In this document: positions 1 through 10,407 of the stretch, piece by piece
Layout: each line of letters opens with the position of its first letter
How positions within the stretch are numbered: the stretch's first letter is position 1
Source of the DNA: Stramonita haemastoma
Taxonomy: Eukaryota; Mollusca; Gastropoda; Neogastropoda; Muricidae
Assembly: GCA_030674155.1 (NCBI GenBank)
Contig: CM060325.1
Span: 60,726,311 to 60,743,810 of the forward strand
Reading direction: 5' to 3'
Length of the DNA: 17,500 nucleotides
Notes under the pieces: model-generated
The model's database searches: none
What the model saw: the letters and a program-made list of their open reading frames with translations, nothing else
What the model was told of the DNA's origin: nothing
Made by a program: the position numbers and the translations under genes

Positions 1-247
<247 letters not shown>

Positions 248-439
248 TGCTATGCCTGTGTTTTGAGTGTTTCTCTTTGCGAGGTTGTCAACACAGCTCG
301 TGGTTTCGCATGATGTACACTGATTGGAAGCAAACATTGGATGGAAAAGGAAAGGATAAGGGGGATATGCATCCCTGAGCAAAATTAAAGATAACAACAG
401 CACACAGACGGTATGGCGGACAGTATGACAGACAGTAGA
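248..439. other. Short non-repetitive spacer
   Basis: Ordinary-complexity sequence between two microsatellites. No gene is recognised. A short piece around 320-345 (ACTGATTGGAAGCAAACATT) resembles 1310-1335 (ACTGATTGGTAACAAATACT), and both are followed by CA arrays. This may be a decayed shared flank, but the match is too short to be sure. Confidence 0.5.
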
Positions 440-680
440 TAGACAGACAGACAACACACCACACGCACACACACACACATACATTCACACACACGCACGC
501 ACACACACACATTCGCACGCACGCACACCGCACACCCCCCCCCCCCCCTAGCCCATACACACATTACATACACACATCAGCACGCACGCACGCACATACA
601 CACACACGCATGCACGCACGCATGCACGCACGCACGCACGCACAACCACACACACCACCACACACACACACACACACACA

Positions 681-711
<31 letters not shown>

Positions 712-716
712 CACAA
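440..716. repeat. CA/CACG microsatellite with an internal C14 run
   Basis: Mixed (CA)n and (CACG)n with CATG variants. A run of 14 C lies at 535-548. The alternating purine-pyrimidine sequence is of the type that can adopt Z-DNA. It faces a TG/TGCG array at 831-1018, so the two are imperfect inverted repeats of each other. Confidence 0.95.
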
Positions 717-830
717 GATTCATCGGACAATTTAAATAGGAATCTGTGTTTTTTCAAATTTTATATTAATTTGGTTGGTTTTATGGTTGTTGTTGTCGGC
801 TCTTGTATTTTAGACTTTCTTGTTTATATT
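717..830. other. AT-rich spacer between inverted CA and TG arrays
   Basis: About 114 bp of AT-rich sequence forming the loop between the CA array on its left and the TG array on its right. No coding or RNA signal is seen. Confidence 0.6.
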
Positions 831-1018
831 TTGTGTGTGCGTTTGTTTGTGTGTGTTGTGTGTGTGCTTGTGTGTGTGGTTGTGTGTGTGTGTGTGTGTT
901 GATGTGTGGTATTCATGCGTGCGTGTGTGGTATGTATGATCGTGCGTCCGTGCGTATGTGTGCGTGCGTGTGTGCCTGCGTGACGTGTGTGTGTATGTGT
1001 GTGTGCGTGTGTGTGTAT
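831..1018. repeat. TG/TGCG microsatellite
   Basis: (TG)n interspersed with TGCG and TGTA variants, the reverse complement type of 440-716. Open frames here are pure Cys-Val or Thr-His repeats and are artefacts. Confidence 0.95.
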
Positions 1019-1385
1019 TGTATCCCCCTTACCCCCACCCTTCCCCAAGTTGTGGTGTAAATTTCCCCTACTTTTGCTGTAACAGCGTTTTCACACAATG
1101 GCTTTCAACAATGGTGTTGTGGACAGTGTAAGCAAGGAGCGTTTCCACACTTTGAGAGAGATATTGATCCTTCCTCAGTGGATCCAGCTAGGAGACCAGG
1201 TCCAGTCCCCTGTTTTCTTTTCCTTTGCTTTGGGTCCTGGACATTGTGCTCTGTTTGTCAGTGGTCAGTGTGCGATGCATACAACTAGCTCGTGAACTGA
1301 CGTGAGTGGATACTGATTGGTAACAAATACTTTGATGCCAGTGGAACAAAAAAAAAAGAAAAAAAAAGATGATGCGTTTCCTTGA
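1019..1385. other. Spacer with a possible old head fragment of the main repeat
   Basis: No gene is supported. A 65-codon ATG frame runs from 1098 to 1295, but it lacks any domain I recognise. Around 1119-1165, GTGTTGTGGACAGTGTAAGC followed by GCGTTTCCAC resembles the head core of the main repeat (GTGGTGTTTACACGCCAG followed by GCGTTTCCAC), so the frame probably crosses a repeat fragment. An A-rich stretch occurs at about 1348-1368. Confidence 0.35.
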
Positions 1386-1436
1386 ACACACAGACACACA
1401 GATACAGACAGGGATACACACATTCACACACACACA

Positions 1437-1509
<73 letters not shown>

Positions 1510-1764
1510 GATACAGACACAACAAACAACACAAACATACATAAATAATAAATATATATTATATATATATATATATTATATATATATATATTATAATGAT
1601 GATGAAGTAGTATGAAGAGAGAGAGAGGAGAAGAGCAGAGACGACAGAGACAGAGAGACAGAGAGAGAAAGACAGCAGACAGAGAGAGAAAGACAGAGAC
1701 GAGCAGAGAGAAAGACGACAGAGAGAAAGACAGAGAGAAGAGAGAGAGGGGGGGGGGGGGGGGG
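1386..1764 (+). repeat. CA-AT-GA-G17 compound simple repeat
   Basis: In order: CA-rich array (about 1386-1509), AT array (about 1551-1594, self-complementary and able to form a cruciform), GA/GAGACA array (about 1615-1747), and a run of 17 G at 1748-1764. The purine run ending in the G tract is of the type that can form triplex or G-quadruplex DNA. The GA part has the composition of the other GA blocks but lacks a recognisable repeat tail upstream. Confidence 0.95.
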
Positions 1765-1785
1765 TGGACAACACACATTGTCTTG

Positions 1786-1840
1786 TCAGGGGGATGTACA
1801 TCTGCCAGGCATTTTCAATTTACTGAAAGAGCAGAGTTAA
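1786..1840 (+). repeat. Decayed fragment of the main repeat's head core
   Basis: Contains TGTACATCTGCCAGGCATTT and, a few bases on, CTGAAAGAGCAGAG. This parallels GTTTACACGCCAGGCGTTT followed by ACCTGATTAAAAGAGCAAAG, seen at 6121-6170, 8131-8175 and 10949-10991. The match is short and diverged, so it is probable rather than certain. Confidence 0.4.
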
Positions 1841-2260
1841 AAATATAAAAGAGAATATTCATCATGGCCGCTGGGAAATCAGAAATACAGTTCCATTCCT
1901 GCAATTACAATTATCCTTGAGAAAGGTATGGCATGTAAATAATGTTGATGAGAATATCAATTTCTAAGTTTTCTCAGAACAGGTATGTTGAAACTCATAA
2001 AATTTATACATGCTTAATTAAATGTTCCATTTCATATTTTTGTCAGAGGTGTGTTTTTCTTTCTTTCCCCACAAACAAAATATTAGCCCTTTTTCTTTGT
2101 CGTGATTCTCTCTCGCCCCCCTCCCCCCTCCTGCTCTATTCTTTCTTTACGTCTTGATTGGTTGCAGAATTAAGCTTTTCAATAATGAGTGGTCTTCAAG
2201 CTTTTTTCTTGCTGTAATGTCTTCCTTCTTTCATTCCAAATAGGGTGGGTGTGTATTTCA
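1841..2260. other. AT-rich sequence, nothing recognised
   Basis: Moderately AT-rich with a pyrimidine-rich patch at about 2100-2150. Open frames are under about 75 codons with no recognisable domain. No RNA gene is seen. Confidence 0.5.
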
Positions 2261-2261
2261 A

Positions 2262-2620
2262 AAAACATTTTAGCACTGTTGCTATTGATCATTTTTTTGA
2301 GGAATTACTGACAGATTCGTTTTCTCCTTAGGTTTCGTTTTTGGATTTTTCCTCTGTGTGCTTGTCAATGCGGTTTGACATAAAAGAGAGAGATTGTAAC
2401 ATACACCATACGTGAAGAGAAAGGTGACCATATTGTGCATTCTTCGAGAGAGTATAGTAAAGAAAAAAATTAATGATGAACACAACAGCCTTATTCAACA
2501 GCAAAAATCAATCTCTCTAAGGGTTTGTTCCTTATCTTACTTTGTCGGTAGATGAGCGGTGAATAAAGAAGCAGATGATATGTCAACAGAAAGAAATCAA
2601 AAAAGGCATTTTTTAAACTT
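2262..2620 (+). repeat. Possible old copy of the main repeat's head and middle
   Basis: Three short matches occur in the expected order. TTTTAGCACTGTTGCTATTG at 2268-2287 matches the upstream motif of the 3.1, 5.9 and 10.7 kb copies. AAATCAATCTCTCTAAGG near 2506 resembles AAATCAATTTGTCTGTGG. ATAAAGAAGCAG near 2563 is identical to the middle of the 8 kb copy. The intervening sequence does not align clearly by eye. Confidence 0.35.
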
Positions 2621-2912
2621 GCATTTGTATTAAATTTGTATACCACTTTAAGTCACGAAAGAGTTTTCTGCGTGAAATTTGAGGTGTTCTCGCCGTGTGA
2701 GCGCTTTGCCACAAAACAGCACCACTAAGTTTTTGTCTTTCATTTTCCTCTCGACATGCGTTTTGATTTGTTTTCCTGTCTGTTTAGATGAGAAAAATTA
2801 TAAAAGACAACCCTTACCATACGATTTTTTTGGTCTTTCTTTTTGAAAAGTTTCGTGTGTAATAAATCATGTGTGATTTATTTTCATCATGGTTTATATG
2901 AGGGCTTCTCCA
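2621..2912. other. AT-rich sequence, nothing recognised
   Basis: No open frame of interest, no tRNA-like boxes and no simple repeat. The sequence is AT-rich with several T runs. Confidence 0.5.
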
Positions 2913-2953
2913 TTTTTTTTTTTTTTCTTCTTCTTTTTTTTTTTTTTTTTTTT
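2913..2953 (-). repeat. T-rich tract (poly-A on the minus strand)
   Basis: About 41 bases of T interrupted only by TTC units near the middle. On the minus strand it reads as an A tract with GAAGAAG interruptions and lies directly downstream of the minus-strand frame at 2957-3109. It could therefore be a retroposon tail, but no target-site duplication was found. Confidence 0.85.
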
Positions 2954-2956
2954 ACT

Positions 2957-3109
2957 CAAACTAAGAGCCAATTCTGTAGCTGTCATCTCATGCCGTAGTT
3001 CCATTTCAGATTCATTGGCATCCATGTTGAATGCTGCATTCTTCAGCTTTTGTGTGATGCTGTCCCATTTCTGCTGAAATGCCTTTCGATAATGATTTCC
3101 ACTTCCCAT
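2957..3109 (-). pseudogene. Possible retroposed coding fragment, weak Myb/SANT-like look
   Basis: The minus strand has an ATG at 3107-3109, a stop codon just upstream in frame, and about 51 codons of ordinary composition before the frame runs into poly-Lys encoded by the A tract. The peptide includes FQQKWDSITQKLKNAAF, which loosely recalls the start of Myb/SANT-like DNA-binding domains (W, then SIT, then a leucine-asparagine helix). The rest of the domain is absent and the frame ends in the A tract. No function is proposed, and this could equally be chance. Confidence 0.2.
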
Positions 3110-3124
3110 GACAGTTTACGTACA

Positions 3125-3360
3125 GGACAGTTTAGCACTATTGGTATTGATTCTTTTCACTGGATCTTTGCCAGACTACTTTCGTTGTACAGATTGCTGT
3201 GGATGTTCTCTGTGGATCGTTGTCAGTGTGGCAGACAGTATGACATGGACGTCACCATTTGCAGCAAACATTTTATATGCAAAAGAGAAGGTTTACCAAA
3301 AGACACATCCTTGAATAGAAAACTCCCTGGTAAGCGAAGCTGGGGCTTGTCAGTATGAAT
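3125..3360 (+). repeat. Old, diverged head copy of the main repeat
   Basis: Aligns by eye with the 5.9 kb copy. It carries TTTAGCACTATTGGTATTGA (3131-3150), then GGCAGACAGTATGACATG (3231-3248) against GGCAGCAGGTGGTATGGCA. It then has GACACATCCTTGAATAGAAA (3302-3321) against GACAAGAATCTAAATGAAAA, continuing with ACTCC and a GGTAAGCGAA/AGCAGGTTGA region. Divergence is much greater than among the 5.9, 8.0 and 10.7 kb copies, implying an older insertion. Open frames across it are explained by the repeat. Confidence 0.5.
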
Positions 3361-3530
3361 ACCTTCCCCACCTTTTAGAAATTCTGTGCTAGAAACTTCC
3401 TCTTTTCTGTATCCCTCTCTCTGTCTCTGCTTTGTCAATTTTCTTCCTGTCACCTCCTTCTTGTCTACTTTCTGCCTTCTTGTTCAATTCTCCTGCCTTG
3501 ATTTTTTCGGAAAGACTTACAAATAACATT
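3361..3530. other. Pyrimidine-rich spacer
   Basis: CT- and TTC-rich non-repetitive sequence. The minus strand contains two overlapping charged short frames that reflect purine richness. No gene is recognised. Confidence 0.4.
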
Positions 3531-3598
3531 TCACTCCCGTGTGAAAGTCAGACATGCTGGGCATGACTTGTCAGGCGCTTAACGGCAACACAACATAT
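3531..3598 (-). repeat. Ancient interspersed repeat, partner of 9667-9738
   Basis: The minus-strand sequence GCGCCTGACAAGTCATGCCC with its flanks parallels ACACCTGACAAGTCAGGCCC at about 9690-9709. The similarity continues on both sides (TGTGTTGC upstream; CAGCA, CTG and a GTGAGAGTG-like end downstream). By eye it extends about 65-70 bp with several substitutions and small gaps. Confidence 0.5.
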
Positions 3599-4432
3599 GT
3601 TTGCTTATGTGTCAGACGACGATAGTTACTGTCTGAGCGTTCGACAACGGAGAAGAAAAGGAACAAAACAAACCAGGTATGTTACGTTTATCTAAAAAGC
3701 TTCTTCCTCTTGTTGTTGTTTTTTTCTACTAGAAAGGACAGGATGAACACAATAGTAAGGGTTGCATCAAATAAAAACAAATGTTTATACAATGATTGTG
3801 TTTTACCAGCAAAATCGATAACAGTCAAAACACCAGAAATGCTTGGAAAAAAAATCTGGTTGGAAAACTCTGATAATAAAGGTATAGGGATAAGGTGAAG
3901 CCATGACATTTGACATTTGAAGAACGCTAAGAACAAGGTAAGTGCCGAAATCTTACACAATATCCAAAAGTACACAAACTAACAAACAAGCAAACACGCA
4001 GAAAGAGAACTCCACAAACAGAAGAACAAACCAGAAAAACAGTCAGAAACAAACAGTAACCCGTTACTTGAGACATTGTTTCACGTCTCTCAGTTGCCAG
4101 AACAAAGCGTCTTTCCTTTCCTCCCCCTAAAAAACCCCAGAGAAAGCCAATACAGTGGGTACTGAAAGATGCTGTTTATTTTCAGTCTATATGAAAAGGG
4201 AGTAGTTAAGGAGGGGGGGGGGGGGGGGTCTGCAAAAAGAATCAGGTAATAATTTGAGCCAACCTATGTGGCTCCTCTGCAATCTCCTCACAATACTCTC
4301 TCTATATAAAAACTGTTGTTCTTACTAAATTGCATTCATTATTCTTCAGAACATCGTCATTTTCACAACATAATACCTGTTCACATACAAATCTAACTTT
4401 AACTCCACGCTAAGAAAAAAAAAGAAAAGTCA
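3599..4432. other. AT-rich stretch with a G16 run, nothing else recognised
   Basis: A run of 16 G occurs at 4213-4228. Short open frames (up to 95 codons) have no recognisable domain. The last 300 bp precede a GA block. They show only faint similarity to the repeat tail (GCAATCTCCTCACAAT near 4278 against GCAATCTCCACTGTCAAAT at about 6757), too weak to call. Confidence 0.4.
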
Positions 4433-4475
4433 AAGAGAGAGAGAGAGGAGAGAGAGAGGAAGAGAGATGAGAGAC

Positions 4476-4540
<65 letters not shown>

Positions 4541-4572
4541 CAGACAGACAGACAGACAGACGACAGACAGAC

Positions 4573-4609
<37 letters not shown>

Positions 4610-4795
4610 GACAGAGGACAAGAGACGAGACAGAGAGGCAGAGAGACAGAAGAGACATAGAGAGAGACACAGAGAGAGACAGAGAGAGAGAGAGAGCGGC
4701 AGACAGACAGACAGACAGACAGACAAACAAGACAGACAGACAGACAGACAGACTAAATAAACAAAGTATAGACAGACACACAGACAAATGAAAAT
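4433..4795 (+). repeat. GA to GACA compound microsatellite
   Basis: (GA)n to about 4538, then (GACA)n and GAGACA variants, ending with GACA at about 4695-4755 and degenerate GACA-like sequence beyond. Long open frames through it are Arg-Glu/Asp-Arg-Gln-Thr repeats (or Ser-Leu/Cys-Val on the other strand) and are not genes. Confidence 0.95.
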
Positions 4796-4844
4796 CTGTC
4801 AAGCGTTAGGAAACCCCCCTTAAAACTTTTTGATTGGGTGGTGT

Positions 4845-5086
4845 TGAAACAGTCACTGCATGCAGCATTAAAACAAGCCATCCATTTCACAGACCGGGCA
4901 AGACACGACCCCCTGGCTATGATTTACACTCAGAAGGACACAGGGAGCCATCTTTACCATCACAGGGGTTCAAGGACCCAGCCACTGCCTGTTTTATTGG
5001 CCCATCAACAGCCAGATCATCACCACCCTGCAACCCTCTTCCTTCTCCATAAAACAAGGTTCGTCTGTGTGCGTCCACAGACACAC
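4845..5086 (+). repeat. Tail copy of the main repeat
   Basis: TAAAACAAGCCA, TTTCACA and GGGCA (about 4869-4902) align with TAAACAAGCCA, TTTTACA and GGGCA at 8551-8584. Then CCATCTTTACCATCAC matches CAGTTTCCACCATCCA, and GTTTTATTGGCCCATCAACA matches GTATTTTATGGCTCGTCAGC. It is followed directly by a GA block, as in the other tail copies. Two overlapping frames here (for example 4834-5052) are open by chance and carry no recognised domain. Confidence 0.5.
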
Positions 5087-5096
5087 AGAGAGAGAC

Positions 5097-5181
<85 letters not shown>

Positions 5182-5207
5182 CACAGAGAGACAGAGAGAA
5201 GAGAGAC

Positions 5208-5238
<31 letters not shown>

Positions 5239-5420
5239 CAGAGACAAAGACAGAGACAGAAGACAGAGGAGATCAGAGAGAGACAGAGAAGAGAAGACAA
5301 GAAAAGAGAGACAGAGAGGTCGTAGAAAGAGAGAGAGAGGAGGAGAAGAGAGGAAACAAAACAGACAGACGACAGAGACAGAGACAGACAGACAGATAGA
5401 CAGATAGACAGACAGAGAGG
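5087..5420 (+). repeat. GA / GAGACA / GACA compound microsatellite
   Basis: Starts with GA after ACAGACACAC, passes through GAGACA mixtures, and ends with GACA and GATA units at about 5360-5418. It sits directly after the tail copy. The Arg-Glu-rich 189-codon frame across the junction is an artefact. Confidence 0.95.
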
Positions 5421-5889
5421 GGAAAGTGTTATCTAACTTTACCTTTCGGCTTATATTCTTTTAGCATATTTGATAAAAGTAGTCTTGAGTCTTTTAATAA
5501 TGTATGTCTATATCCAATATATAGTTGCCATTTTTACTTTTGTCCCTAGGATGTGTCGGCCACAATTTTGGACCACGATATAAGTCTTCACCATGGTGTA
5601 GTTTCTTTTCCACTATTATTTTGTTTCTATTTCACTTCCATAGCACTTTTTAGCACAGTTTTTTTCTATTAAACCCGTTCAGCCAATATTTCTTCTAGGG
5701 GACAAGTCACAAAACTGACATACAGCATGCACACAGAGACTACTAGTAAAACAATAAGACATAAAGCATGTTTCGTTATACTCAGAACAAAAAATAATAG
5801 CACACAACTTTACAAATTTAGTAATGCTATTTTGCTTTCTGCAGTAAAACTTTCCCCAGTAAGTCCAGTTTGCTATTTGGACATCTCAT
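5421..5889. other. AT-rich spacer, nothing recognised
   Basis: AT-rich sequence with several short direct motifs (TAGCACTTTTTAGCACAG near 5641), but no open frame over about 60 codons and no RNA boxes. Confidence 0.5.
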
Positions 5890-7003
5890 CAACGAGCATT
5901 TTAACACTATGAGAATTGATCAATGATTGGGCCACAGTGCCCAATTTTTCATCTTTTTTCTGCAGGCTGCAATTCCTTTGCTCCCCATGTAATTGGCAAG
6001 GCAGCAGGTGGTATGGCACTACCATGTGGTGATAAACATCACGTGCAGAGGGAGATAGCGATACCCCTGACAAGAATCTAAATGAAAACTCCGCCAAGCA
6101 GGTTGAAATCAATTTGTCTGTGGTGTTTACACGCCAGGCGTTTTCACCTGATTAAAAAGAAAAAGAGCAAAGAAAAAAGTGACCTCTAGGGTGTGGCCAC
6201 ACACATGACAACATTTTTAAATTTCCTCTTTTGTTGTTGTTGGCTCTATTATGAACAAAAAACCTTAAACAAAACATCAGGACTGCAAAACCAAGCTGTT
6301 GAGGAAAAAAGTATCAGGTGACAAAGTGTGGTATTTAGATTTAAAGTTTATAGCCACGGATTGTTTGGGTGAAAGAAAAACTTGCAATCTGATAACAACT
6401 TCCACAGGAAAAAAAAGTTTCTAAAATATCTTGAAAGTCAAAAATCCCGAAAGTATTCAGAAACCAATAACATTAAATTCAACTAAGTAACAAGTGGCAT
6501 TAATCTAATCCAAAGTGAAAAAAACCCACTTCAATTGATGAATGTTGAAGCATGAAAATGTTTTGATCAGTCAGAGCGAGGTGCCAGCCCGATGTGGCAT
6601 GTGCGGTCGGCGGGACTCTAAGCAACATCACTGATTGGATTGGATTAGTCAGAGATGAAGCATCCAATACAGTTTTAAACAAATCACTTGCTGTGAAAAT
6701 GACACCAACAAACTAAAAGATCCTGGCAAGACAAATACGTCCAAAAGATCACAGCGCAATCTCCACTGTCAAATGTTCCTACCCTACCGCTCTGTTTACT
6801 GGGTTGATGAGCATCAGGGTTATCACAAAATGTCTGATTGCCTTTCTACAACAAACGAGGAGCTTCTTTGATGTGTCTGAAGATTGAGCTGATAGAAACA
6901 TTAGCTCTGTCGTCATCATCATCTGGACACATCAACTGCCAATTACCTGGGCTGATGGTAACACGGCTTTAAAACAAAAGTACAGCTATGGATTTGGGGG
7001 GGA
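5890..7003 (+). mobile_element. Main repeat, copy A (head, middle and tail)
   Basis: Most complete uninterrupted copy. Head: TTTTAACACTATGAGAATTG (5899-5918), a pyrimidine tract, CAGCAGGTGGTATGGCAC (6002-6019), CACGTG (6040-6045), and the core 6069-6157 with GTTTACACGCCAGGCG. Middle: AT-rich, 6160-6480. Tail: 6500-7003, including GTCATCATCATCTGGACAC and ATCAACTGCCAATTAC (about 6911-6946). The core differs from copy B at only 3 of 89 positions. No coding capacity is seen: frames are short and unconserved between copies. The sequence fits a non-autonomous transposable element or a segmentally duplicated repeat, of unknown class. Confidence 0.75.
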
Positions 7004-7687
<684 letters not shown>

Positions 7688-7990
7688 AAATGGCCTACTC
7701 TTTCAAAAGGCGTGATAGTGACGTGGGTGCACAAGATTTTATGCCTAGATTTCCACGTAGGGTCTGTGTGCTTTTAACGTGCGTGCACAATATGTTATGC
7801 CTGGATTTTCACACATGGTCTCAACTCTTAGTTTCATCCAAAGAACTTTAAAAGGGGGTGAGGGGGGGGGGGGTGAGAACTGATATTAACTGCATGGTAC
7901 AATCCTGTATAGCAGGTGCCTCCGTAGTGGCTGAATCCTGGGCCATCAGATCAGAGGCACAACCCTCTAACCACTAGGCTACCCTCCCCT
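7688..7990 (-). mobile_element. tRNA-derived SINE, minus strand
   Basis: On the minus strand a box A-like sequence TAGCCTAGTGGTTAGAG (7981-7965) is followed by a degenerate box B-like GGATTCAGCCA (7938-7928). The body then has GATGAAACTAAGAG, GGCATAACATATTGTGCAC and GCACGTTAAAAG, and ends at AGAGTAGGCCAT (about 7700-7689). The body and end match 15367-15466. A G12 run lies at 7862-7873. Body bases 7721-7832 are a 56 bp tandem duplication. It abuts repeat copy B and replaces that copy's upstream part. Confidence 0.65.
7721..7832 (-). repeat. 56 bp tandem duplication inside the SINE
   Basis: ACGTGGGTGCACAAGATTTT at 7721 recurs as ACGTGCGTGCACAATATGTT at 7777, exactly 56 bp later. Both are followed by ATGCC, GGATTT or AGATTT, and CAC units. 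The two units have diverged, so the duplication is not recent. Confidence 0.75.
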
Positions 7991-8010
7991 CCACCAATTT
8001 CATTGACAAA

Positions 8011-8941
8011 CAGCAGGTGGTATGGCACTAATGTCCAGCAACAAGCATCACGTGCAGAGAGATTAGCAATACCCCTGACAAGAATCTAAATGAAAGCTCC
8101 ACCAAGCAGGTTGAAATCAATTTGTCTGTGGTGTTTACACGCCAGGCGTTTCCACCTGATTAAAAGAGCAAAGGAGAAAACATAGCCTAGGGCGTATGCC
8201 AACACAATGGCATCAGAAAAAGCAATTTCCCTCTGGCATCGTTTTAATCCAGAAAAAAGTACTCAACAGGGGGAATACCAGCAATGCATAAAGAAGCAGT
8301 TGACAGAAAAGTTTTAAGATGACAAAGTCTGATATCAGCAACAGTGACAGATTATTTGAAATAAAGCTTTGGTGTTTGAGAAAAAGCTTTTAAAAAAATG
8401 AAAAATGAGACATCACGAGTTGCAGATCTCATCTTAGTCCCCTCAGCAATAACTGACATGATTCCTTATTCCAAAGAAACTGCTTTCATTAATGATTGAT
8501 GAAGCAGGAACAGTTTCTGATTAGTCAGTGATGAAGCATTTAACGAACCAGTAAACAAGCCACTTTGTTTTACACACTGGGCAGAAAACTGAAAGATTAA
8601 GGCAATAATTTCCAAATGAAGATGGTGAGGGGGAGGAGGACAGTTTCCACCATCCAGTTCCCCTGCCTTTTGCACCGTATTTTATGGCTCGTCAGCATTG
8701 GAATTATCAGAACATCAGTTGGCCTCTCAACAAAGGACAAAGTTTGATGTGCCATGATTGGACTGAGAGGTCCTTAGCACCGTCATCATCATAATCATCT
8801 GGACCTGTCAACTGCCAATTACTGGGGCTGGTTGTAACTGTGCTGTAAAAGTAAAGAATGCCTGCAAATGTGAAGACATCTCTACTGGGACGTGAATACA
8901 ATCACAGCAGCAACATAAAGAAGAGATGAGGAGAAGATAAG
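8011..8941 (+). mobile_element. Main repeat, copy B
   Basis: Begins cleanly at CAGCAGGTGGTATGGCAC (8011-8028), directly after the minus-strand SINE. CACGTG lies at 8049-8054. The core and adjoining sequence 8077-8229 differ from copy C (10894-11046) at only 2 of 153 positions. The middle contains ATAAAGAAGCAGTTGACAGA. The tail carries GATTAGTCAGTGATGAAGC (about 8519), TTTCCACCATCC (about 8644), GTCATCATCATAATCATC and TGTCAACTGCCAATTACTG (about 8806-8824). It is followed by the GA block. No conserved reading frame is present. Confidence 0.75.
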
Positions 8942-8947
8942 AGGGGG

Positions 8948-8991
<44 letters not shown>

Positions 8992-9240
8992 GAGAGAGGA
9001 GAGAGAGAGGAGAGAGAGAGAGAGAGAGGAAGAGGAAGGGAGAGAGAGAGAGAAGAGAGAGAGAGAGAGGAGAGAGAGAGGGAGAGAGAGGAGAGAGAGA
9101 GAGAGGAGAGAGAGAGAAGAGAAGAGAGAGAGAGAGAGGAGAGGAGAGAGAGGGAAGAGAGAGAGAACGACAAACAGACAAACAGACAAACAGACAACAG
9201 ACAATTACAAACTGACAGAATACAGACAGAAAAAAATAGA
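8942..9240 (+). repeat. GA to GACA/ACAA compound microsatellite ending copy B
   Basis: (GA)n with GAGG interruptions to about 9168, then GACAAACA units and sparse GACA to about 9240. Same GA-then-GACA order as in several other blocks. Confidence 0.95.
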
Positions 9241-9299
9241 GACAGGGATACAAAGTAAGAGATAGCCGGTACAAAAAAAGGACTAAACATAGAGACAGT

Positions 9300-9611
9300 T
9301 TCTTGATGCTGCGAAAAAAACCGGATGGAATGTTGGCATCAATAATGCATTAAAAGCAATAAAAAAAGATATTCCATTCGTAGATAGGTTAAAAAGTGTT
9401 ATCAACCCAAGCTATAGTTAGTCGTCAGGATGGCAGAACGGCCTTACTATTGAAGGGAAACGACATATGAAGACAAACAGTTCTTAAAGGGAAACAAAAA
9501 AAACTGTATGAAATGTTAGCATTAAAGAGTCAATGAAACATTAAACAAACTCTGAGTGTGTAGTAAGGTATGACAACCACAGTAAGGGAGAGCAGCCTTG
9601 TCATTAGAGTT
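9300..9611 (+). repeat. Diverged tandem duplication, period about 180 bp
   Basis: The left unit starts TTCTTGATGCTGCGAAAAAA and has GGATGGAATGTTGGCATC (about 9322). The right unit starts TTCTTAAAGGGAAACAAAAA at about 9480 and has GTATGAAATGTTAGCATT (about 9505). Later parts also correspond: GGCAGAACGGCCTTACTATTG against AGAGCAGCCTTGTCATTAG. Many substitutions and indels separate the units, so the duplication is old. No coding frame is shared. Confidence 0.5.
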
Positions 9612-9666
9612 TTTTTCTTCTTTGTTGCATGCTTATACGGCAACTATTCTTGTCTGTTATGTAGTG

Positions 9667-9738
9667 AAGCTGTGTTGCACTGTCATTAAACACCTGACAA
9701 GTCAGGCCCAGCACCTCTGGCTTTGGCGTGAGAGTGGA
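9667..9738 (+). repeat. Ancient interspersed repeat, partner of 3531-3598
   Basis: CTGTGTTGCACTGTCATTAA, then CACCTGACAAGTCAGGCCCA, then a GCGTGAGAGTG end. It aligns with the reverse complement of 3531-3598 by eye over about 65-70 bp. Confidence 0.5.
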
Positions 9739-9894
9739 GAATGATATTTTGCTATTTTCCTGGAAATAAAACGCAGGAGACGAGTCCAAGAATGGAAACA
9801 AATAGACAAGAAGAGAGTGGTAGAAAGAATAGAACTGTAACAGACAAAAGAGAAGGATAGAAAAGTGGGAATTCTTAGTACAATATTTCTAGAA

Positions 9895-10059
9895 GGTGGA
9901 GAATGCTATTTATAGTGATAGTCCCTACCATCCCCATGCGAGGAAACAGAGTTTCAAAGATCTCTTTATTGCCTCTCTTTATAGGGCCATCAACTGCGGT
10001 GATTACTGCCCATTGCGCACGTGTTACTCAGCGATGAACATGTTTCTTCAGCAAGCAAG
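9895..10059 (+). repeat. Truncated tail copy of the main repeat
   Basis: AGTCCCTACCATCCCCATGC (about 9919) resembles AGTTTCCACCATCCAGTTCC in copy B. CTTTATAGGGCCATCAACTG (about 9978) followed by ATTACTGCC resembles the TATGGCTCGTCAGC and ATCAACTGCCAATTAC parts of the tail, apparently with intervening sequence missing. It is followed directly by a GA/GAGACA block. The similarity is weaker than in copies A-C. Confidence 0.4.

Positions 10060-10407
<348 letters not shown>

Noticed and set aside
1098..1295. 65-codon ATG frame with balanced composition
   Set aside because: No domain is recognised, and part of it overlaps a likely decayed repeat fragment. Kept only as a spacer comment.
3230..3358. 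ICSKHF motif in a + strand frame, suggestive of a THAP zinc-binding domain, with a GTAAGC donor-like site after it
   Set aside because: The rest of the C2CH pattern is missing, and the segment aligns with the non-coding head of the main repeat, where other copies do not encode the motif.
4410..4802. Virus, prophage or bacterial operon content
   Set aside because: No ribosome-binding-site-led frames, no recognisable viral or bacterial proteins, and a repeat pattern typical of an animal genome.
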